Positions 57,803 through 64,000 of a DNA stretch of 64,000 nt are shown in pieces. Numbering within the stretch: the first letter of the stretch is position 1; the number at the start of each line of letters is the position of its first letter. The translations under genes and the position numbers were made by a program. This stretch comes from Nissolia schottii (Eukaryota > Streptophyta > Magnoliopsida > Fabales > Fabaceae): positions 1 to 64,000 of the forward strand of contig QANU01058179.1 of the NCBI GenBank assembly GCA_003254905.1, given 5' to 3'. Under the pieces are notes generated by a model that worked only from the letters and a program-made list of their open reading frames with translations, was not told the DNA's origin and ran no database searches.

Positions 57803-59505
57803 TCAAAGACCCAATTGATTCTGCAAATCATGGATGGTCCTGGCCGAGTCCCTGAGCCTCTGCGACTCCTCTTCATTCAAGTGCACATTGGTCACACCCA
57901 GCACCCCTCCTCTACCGAGTTGTGCTGGCAAGCTCAGGAACACCTCGCCATCGCTGATGCCATAGAACCCCTTCGCCAGAACAGAGACGGGGTGGATCTT
58001 CCTCTGGTCCCTGAGAAGGGAGCGGGCCAAGCTGGCCACGGAGTACCCTATGGCCCAAGAAGTGTAGCCTTTGAGGCTGATGACTTCGTAGGCACTGTCT
58101 ATCACAGCCTTGTGTATGTTCTCCAGAGTTTCTTTCTCATACGCGATCTGCTGATTCTCCAAGAAGCTCAGCACGGGGACGCCGCCGACGCTGATGCTAG
58201 ACCACAGGGCCACCGAGCTGTCTCCGTGCTCCCCAACAATGTAAGCCTGCAAGAGCAAATTATAAACTTCCAAACATTCTCTGATGTACGCATAGTATCG
58301 ACAAGACAACAAAATCAAATTACAAGTCTATTTGGATTACATGGATTTATAAGAAAATGAATCACGTAAAAGTTAAAACTGTTTTAAGTAAATGTGCTCT
58401 TATACAGTGTTTTTATTGTGAAATTAGTCAATCCTAATCTGTATTATGCATCTTCTGAATAGTCGGACAAATTCAGGAAGAGATTAACATAAAGCTTCCG
58501 TGATCGATCAGACTAAGCATAATGTAGCTCCAATCAAACTAACTCGCAATGTTCTAGATTACTCAATCCCAGAGGGACCTTTACAAGGAAGACTTTACCT
58601 AAATGTCATTCTTAATCTGAAAGTGCATGTCATCATAAAAAGTGACCTTAATAAAAGTAATAAAAATTAATTCGCACACTTGAAATAAATAAATAAATAA
58701 ATAGATAAATTGACTGAAGATTTTCTCAGCATAAAAAATCTCGTGTGGCACTATCATTGCATGTCCCATATCGTGGCAAACGTTCCTTTAATTAATTATT
58801 TAAAAATAATAATAATGCAGAAACACATCCAAAATAGAGCAACTCAAAATTAGCGTGACACTGTGGAGAGGAAGAAGGAAGGAAGATGAGAGTGACCTGC
58901 ACGTCCTGAGCGTTGACGTCGAGATGATCTGCGATGAGGAACCTGAATCGAGACGAGTCCAGATTCGTACCCGACCCGATGACCCGATTCGACGGGAAAC
59001 CAGAGAGCTTCCACGCCACGTAGGTGAGAACGTCCACGGGGTTCGAAACGATGAGCAGGATCGAGTCCGGCGAGTACCGCGCCAGAGGCGGAACGATCGT
59101 CCGGAACAGGGCCACGTTCCTGTGGAGCAGGTTCAGCCTGGACTCGTCGGCGACCTGGCGAGCTCCGGCGGTGACGATGCAGAGGTCGGAGCCGGCGGTG
59201 ACGGCGTAGTCGACGGAGGCGTGGATCTTGGTGCGGGGGAGGAAGGCGGCAGCGTGCTGGAGGTCGAGCATCTCGCCGCGGAGCTTGTCGGGCTTGGCGT
59301 CGACGAGGACGAGCTCGTCGGTGAGGTCCTGAGTGAGGATGGTCTGAGCGATGGCCATACCGACGTTTCCGGCGCCGATGACGGAGATCTTGTTGTGGCG
59401 CTTGGTTGGGGAGGGAGGGGCGGCGTTGGTTATGGGCCTGAAGAAGGCCTGGGTAAGGTCCAGCCCGCCTGGGCCCAACGTGGAACCTGAGGGGCTCTTG
59501 TGCAT
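57803..59505 (-). CDS. LDH: L-lactate dehydrogenase, two exons
   Basis: Exon 1 is 59505-58897 (203 codons) and exon 2 is 58246-57803 (147 codons plus stop), giving 350 residues, the usual plant size. The 650-bp intron has GT/AG ends and is phase 0. The enzyme reduces pyruvate to L-lactate with NADH in the cytosol, mainly under low oxygen. Visible features: Gly-rich NAD site GAGNVG (44-49), Asp69 after the second strand (LVLVDA), the substrate loop [12 protein letters not shown] with Gln117 (lactate rather than malate specificity) and catalytic Arg123, SNPVD with Asn155, LDSSRFR with Asp183 and Arg186, and the proton-transfer His210 in GEHGDSS. The plant-type N-terminal extension of about 38 residues is present. 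All key residues are intact, so it looks functional. Confidence 0.97.
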
Positions 59506-59582
59506 TGTTGTGCTGTTGTGATCTGAGTGACTGTGAAAGGAAGTGGAAGTGGGGTTTGTAATGGAAGGGAGGGGCTTATTTC

Positions 59583-59588
59583 TTTATA
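59583..59588 (-). promoter_or_regulatory. TATA box of LDH gene
   Basis: TATAAA on the minus strand in CTACTATAAAGAAATAAG, about 80 bp upstream of the start codon. Confidence 0.6.
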
Positions 59589-60645
59589 GTAGCTGAGGGG
59601 ACCAGAGGAAGAATGTGGAGAGTCGAAACTATACAATACTGTGGACGGAAAGAAGAAAAAAAGAACGGTTTTTGATTTGAGTGGGGACAAAGTAACTAGG
59701 CAAGGGCTTTTCAGCGGTCAACCTTCGAGTCCTCTATTTCTAGAAGGAAGATGGATTCAAATGGCAGAAATTCTTATATTTTAATATATAATATTTTAAA
59801 AAATGATTTTTTTTTAACTTCCTGTCACTTGTTTTCAAGGAGGAAGAGGTTAACATCCCACTCTCAAATTTATTTATTTATTTTTACAATATTACTTCAA
59901 CAATTGAGTGAATTATGCTTAAGTTGTAATTAAAGATTGATAGTTGTATTTTTGGTAAATGTATATTCTCAAATAATCTTGTTTGGGACAATATTAATTG
60001 GAACTCGAATTCGGATGGCCTCAGACGGCCTCTTTGAGTTGTTGGATGATGAATATGTACTTCATTCCTTCTAAGCACGGGGAAGGTGTCTGCAAGGTCA
60101 CCGCAACACTCAAGTTAGTGACATTTTTATGTTTTAGGTGAGGTATAAAGAGATGTGTATATCTTGGTGGATTGAGGAGCCTGTGTTAATACTAGTTTGG
60201 CGTGACTTTTTGCATATCTAGAATCCGATGATTGGTGGAAGTCTCGTGAAATTTGCTCCTCTAATCTCAAATGTGTATGTGTCGGTGATCTCATTCAAAT
60301 TAGTTGTTTGGATAACAGAGTACAACGTCAAATTAGGCATTTGTAATGTTTGTCTATAACAATTTACTTATAAAAAATTATAATAAATTGAGAGTAATTA
60401 CAACAACCTTATCTGTAGTTCATCAATATTACACCTACCTCCCCTCTAATTTGCAACATTACACATATCTCCCTTGTCATAAAATATTTTTTAAAATACC
60501 AAATTGACTTCCACAAAAAAAACCTAAAATTCAATTAATTCCCAATCCAACCTCATCCGCGTCATATCCATACTTCCAATGGAGCACACCAATTGCAGGC
60601 ACAGTGGCGCAAAGTAGCGCACGACTGATCACACCATGGGGAAAC
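59589..60645. other. LDH upstream region and gene-free DNA
   Basis: No second gene is seen. At 60390-60480 the phrase GTAATTACAACAACCTTATC, then ATTACACCTACCTCCC, resembles one arm of a MITE whose other arm is missing, probably because the LTR at 60646 inserted there. Confidence 0.45.
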
Positions 60646-61099
60646 TGTCACGCCCTAACTTAGGACGTGACTAGCACGATAGAGACTAGTTTCCTTATGG
60701 AAGTCTCCTAACGTACTAATCATAATAATGTGTAACTTTTATAAATAAAGAGGATACATTTTTAAATAAAACTAAATATCATAATATAAATAAATAAGAT
60801 CATTTATAAGATACCAAATATATATAATCCAAAATACGTTACACTCTGCTTGTAGTCCATTGGAGCACTCTATAGACTGACATGAATATATATTGTCCTA
60901 AAGACTAAAATAACTGAAGAATACTTCACGACAACGTGAAGCTCACTGAGATTCCAAACTACTGAAATCTACTGAACGAGTGACATGTTTTCGTCAACGG
61001 TATCTGAAAAAGGTTGATGAGGCGTGAGTCATCGCTTAATGACTGACAAACCCACGACGACGTGTGACAGTTCGTAATCATGGCATGCAGATGCAATAC

Positions 61100-61144
<45 letters not shown>

Positions 61145-62560
61145 CAATCATAAAACGTTCATATAATAATAATAGTAATAATAATAATAATAATAATAAT
61201 CTTAAAAACATTTAAGAACATAGGCAAGTAGGGAGTTCTCTAGATAGACATTCCGAGCATTACGGTCTAGTTGTTCCTGAAATGTCTAGGCTTCACGGTC
61301 TTGCCCTCATCTACATGACATGATACATGACACCGACCATCACAGACTGCCATGTTTGGGCTTCACTGTCTTGCCCTAAATCTACATGAATCTTATTTTA
61401 CTTTACGATCGTATAAGGTATACTAGGGTCAATGTAGGCTGTTGCTGACTTACAGTTCTATCCTAGATATACTCTCATGAAAACAGTTTTAAATACATAA
61501 CATAACATGATTATCATAACATAATTCTTTGACTGATACTGATAGCATAACATGACTTAATATATTCATTAAATGTTTTATCTTGGAAAAATAAAAGTAG
61601 ACTAAGATCACATGCTTAGAGAGGTTCCCAGGTAAGAGAGATGTCTCACAATGGACAACTTAAATACCAATTCTTGTCCTTAGCCAGAACATTTCCTTAA
61701 CGAAAATCTTCTCCCATCAGAACCTGTCATTAACCTTGATCTTTTGTTAAATGTTTAACTAAACAATATGAATATCTATATCACTTAATACTAATTATAC
61801 ACAAACAATATGACTTTATTTAATGTAATAAAATAGGTGATCCCATGAAGTTTTAAAATAGTTTCATGATTTTCTAAAATAGTTTCATAAATATCTAATT
61901 CATAAATAAAGAGTTTCTAAATAAATAATCATAAGAAAATAACTAATTAAATAAAAGAATTCTTAATAATAACTAACTTCATAAATACATAAAATAAAAT
62001 AATAAGTTCTACCTCCTAGGATTTTATAAAACATGCATAAATAAAATAATTATAAAATAATTAAGTAAATAAATAAATAACTTTAAAAATAAATACGTGG
62101 TCTAAAATAGACCTTGAAGAAAGTTACTCACCTGAAAATAGCTAAAATAGACCGCTAATGAGCACTAAGCTAGGAGCTCCTGACACCCTACGTGGAAGCA
62201 CTACTTCCCCCAGAATGGAAAATGAGAGGGAGAAAAGAAATAAAATAATTGGAGCAAAAAGTCTCACAAGAGTGAGACCTCTCAAGCTCTGGAATGAATT
62301 AACAAGTCTAAGCACCCACGGGAAGCTTCTATATATAAGGGGAAGAAGAGACCCCCTTCTATAGCGTTAATCAATGTGGGACTAATTCCCAAGGTGCTGC
62401 AGTGCTCCTTATGTGCTGTAGCTCGCCCAACACTCGTCTCACGCGAGATGAACTCCTGTGAATATCATCTCGTGCGAGATGAGCTCTAAAAACGACTTTT
62501 GGCCCCCGTAACTATCGTCTCGCACCAGACGTGTCCCCCCCCCCCTTTTTGGGCAGTGAC
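60646..62560 (+). mobile_element. LTR or LTR-flanked fragment, probably Ty3/gypsy type
   Basis: It starts TGTCACGCCCTAACTTAGGA and shares ordered phrases with the LTR fragment at 13292. It contains a TA run (61105-61142), an ATA/ATT run (61165-61200), a CTTCACGGTCTTGCCCT phrase duplicated near 61290 and 61352, and a promoter-like TATATAAGGGGAAGAAGAG near 62330. The right limit is uncertain. No protein domains are visible. Confidence 0.5.
61105..61142. repeat. (TA)n microsatellite
   Basis: A pure TA run, followed 20 bp later by an imperfect ATA trinucleotide run (61165-61200). Open frames across it are artefacts. Confidence 0.95.
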
Positions 62561-62569
62561 AAGGATGCA

Positions 62570-62946
62570 CAGCACAACAATCATAGCAACCCTAACTGTG
62601 ACCTTCCCTCTCTTTGTGTTTATGACATCAAAGTCACATAACTCTCTAATTAATTTTCTCTTAATTACTCACGAACTCAAGGCAATATAGGAGACAAAGA
62701 TTTTTTCACACACCATGTATATTTCATTCACTTGATTATACAATACACGATTACATGTTGTGCCTTGTATAGGCTTAAAACATGACTAAAATATTACACA
62801 TAAGAAAACTTAAACATGAAGCTTTTAACATGTATAAAATGGTGATTACTACATATTAACCACACTTGTATGTTTGCATGAGCAGGAACAATTTCTTTAA
62901 CTATTAGTAAACCACATAACTGTGTTTTTATCTACTTTGGACAACA
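62570..62946 (-). mobile_element. Probable copia LTR (3' LTR of the element to the right)
   Basis: Read on the minus strand it begins TGTTGTCCAAAGTAG. It has a CATGTAATCGTGTATTGTAT and AATGAAATATACATGG stretch like an LTR R/U5 zone. It lies just downstream of the copia pol end, as a 3' LTR should. Its far end is not clear. Confidence 0.5.
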
Positions 62947-63049
62947 CATTGTAAGCAAGGGGGAGCTGTAAATTCAAGTCGCACAATTTGACTCATCAAA
63001 CATCTTGGTTTAATTTCTTACATTGCCTACCTTAAATCAAGATTGTGAT

Positions 63050-64000
63050 ATTTGTCATTTCAAGCATTTTCTTCATCTTGCAAAATAATTAATCTTTAGC
63101 GGCTTTGTAAAAATATCTGCAACTTGTTCTTCAGCGGGGAAGTAATCAATGACCACATCATTATCTGCTACCAATTCCCAAATATTATGGAACCGAATAT
63201 CAATATTTAGACCTCCCATGAAACACTAGATTCTTGCATAATGCAATTGCTGACTTATTGTCACAGAATATTATTGTGGGAGTACTTTGCTTTTGTTCCA
63301 ATTCTGTCAGTATTCTCCTTAGCCAGATTGCTTGTGTAGCACAACTAGTTGCCGCTATATATTCTGCTTCTGCTTTAGAGAGTGCAACGACTGACTATTT
63401 CTTGGATGACCATGATACTGTGCATGATCCAAGATGAAACATATACCTTGAAGTGCTTTTCCTTGTTTCTATATCTCCTGCCCAATCACTACCTATGTAT
63501 CCAAAAAGCTTCACAACATCAGTATTTTCATAATAAATGCCATCTTTCAGGGTATTTTTGATATATCAAAGAATTCTTTTGACTGCTTGCAAATGACAAG
63601 TGCACAGCTCCTCTATATGTCTGCTGAGTAATCCAATTCCAAAAACTATGTTTGGCCCGGTTGCTGTTAAGTATCTTAAGCTTCCTATCATGCTCTTGTA
63701 GTACGTGGGATCTATAGCTCTTCCGTTATCTTGCTTAATTAGCTTGAACTTTTCTTCAATTAGAATAGAAACAAGCGTGAGTTCTCCATCTAAAATTTCA
63801 TCAAAAATATCATTAGCATATTTCTTTTGAGAAATAAAAATTCCACCATTTTATTGAGAGACTTCAATGCCGAGAAAACAAGACATCAAGCCCAAATCAA
63901 TCATTTCAAAGTTCTTTACCATAACCTCCCTGAATTCTGCAGTCATCTTCAAATTATTGCTAGTGAAAATCAAATCATCAACATAAAGACACACAATTAG
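63050..64000 (-). pseudogene. Ty1/copia pol fragment: reverse transcriptase to RNase H, with stops
   Basis: One minus-strand frame carries the reverse-transcriptase active-site motif YVDD (63974-63985), FLGIEVSQ, ISQKKYANDI, GSLRYLTATGPNIVFG and RILRYIKN-like sequence. The RNase H domain follows: GYIGSDWAGDIETRKSTS, SKAEAEYIAATSCATQAIWL, and FCDNKSAIALCKN. The end is AEEQVADIFTKPLK at about 63095. At least three in-frame stops occur (after EVSQ, within the RILRYIK equivalent and after SSKK), and the frame is lost near 63200. The element runs beyond the right edge of the window. It is a dead retrotransposon copy. Confidence 0.9.

Overview
This window is AT-rich plant nuclear DNA. Introns with GT/AG borders, a plant-type lactate dehydrogenase, a plant complex I subunit, hybrid proline-rich cell-wall proteins and a dense load of plant transposons all agree. 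The protein and repeat style suggests a dicot, probably a legume, but the species cannot be named from sequence alone. Four single N characters (37111, 38140, 39333, 57277) mark joins in a draft assembly.

Layout. From 1 to 36.3 kb lies a loose cluster of four intron-less hybrid proline-rich protein (HyPRP, eight-cysteine-motif) genes: 4079-4492 (+), 23625-24131 (+), 32323-32850 (-) and 35775-36191 (-). Each has a TATA box about 80-135 bp upstream of its start. The first gene sits between two copies of a segment of at least 3.5 kb (1-3553 and 5850-9472). Each copy carries the left end of a CACTA transposon. The copy-B element (from 7924) runs on to about 12.3 kb and carries a broken fragment of a starch synthase I gene. 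A second CACTA element with a transposase-associated domain lies at 14.1-16.3 kb, inserted beside a gypsy-type LTR. From 16 to 23 kb there are LTR remnants and AT-rich DNA without recognisable genes.

From 25 to 50 kb most of the DNA is repeats: a Mutator-like element with a perfect 9-bp target duplication (26095-26943), several MITEs, a family of arrays rich in the motif TGCACAAAC, a broken plant-mobile-domain gene (47.9-48.8 kb) and the 3' end of an RTE-type LINE (50.2-50.6 kb). The block 37112-38139 is an exact copy of 34550-35577 with an N at each end, so it is most likely an assembly artefact.

From 50.9 to 59.6 kb lie two housekeeping genes on the minus strand: a four-exon gene for mitochondrial complex I subunit NDUFB8 (125 aa) and a two-exon L-lactate dehydrogenase gene (350 aa). 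The right end (60.6-64 kb) is a gypsy-like LTR and a decayed Ty1/copia element that runs off the window.

The four HyPRP genes are probably a tandem family acting in the cell wall. The complex I subunit and LDH serve respiration and fermentation but share no visible regulation. No wholly new system was found. The strongest observations are the CACTA element carrying starch synthase exons, the N-bounded exact duplication, the Mutator-like element and the TGCACAAAC repeat family.
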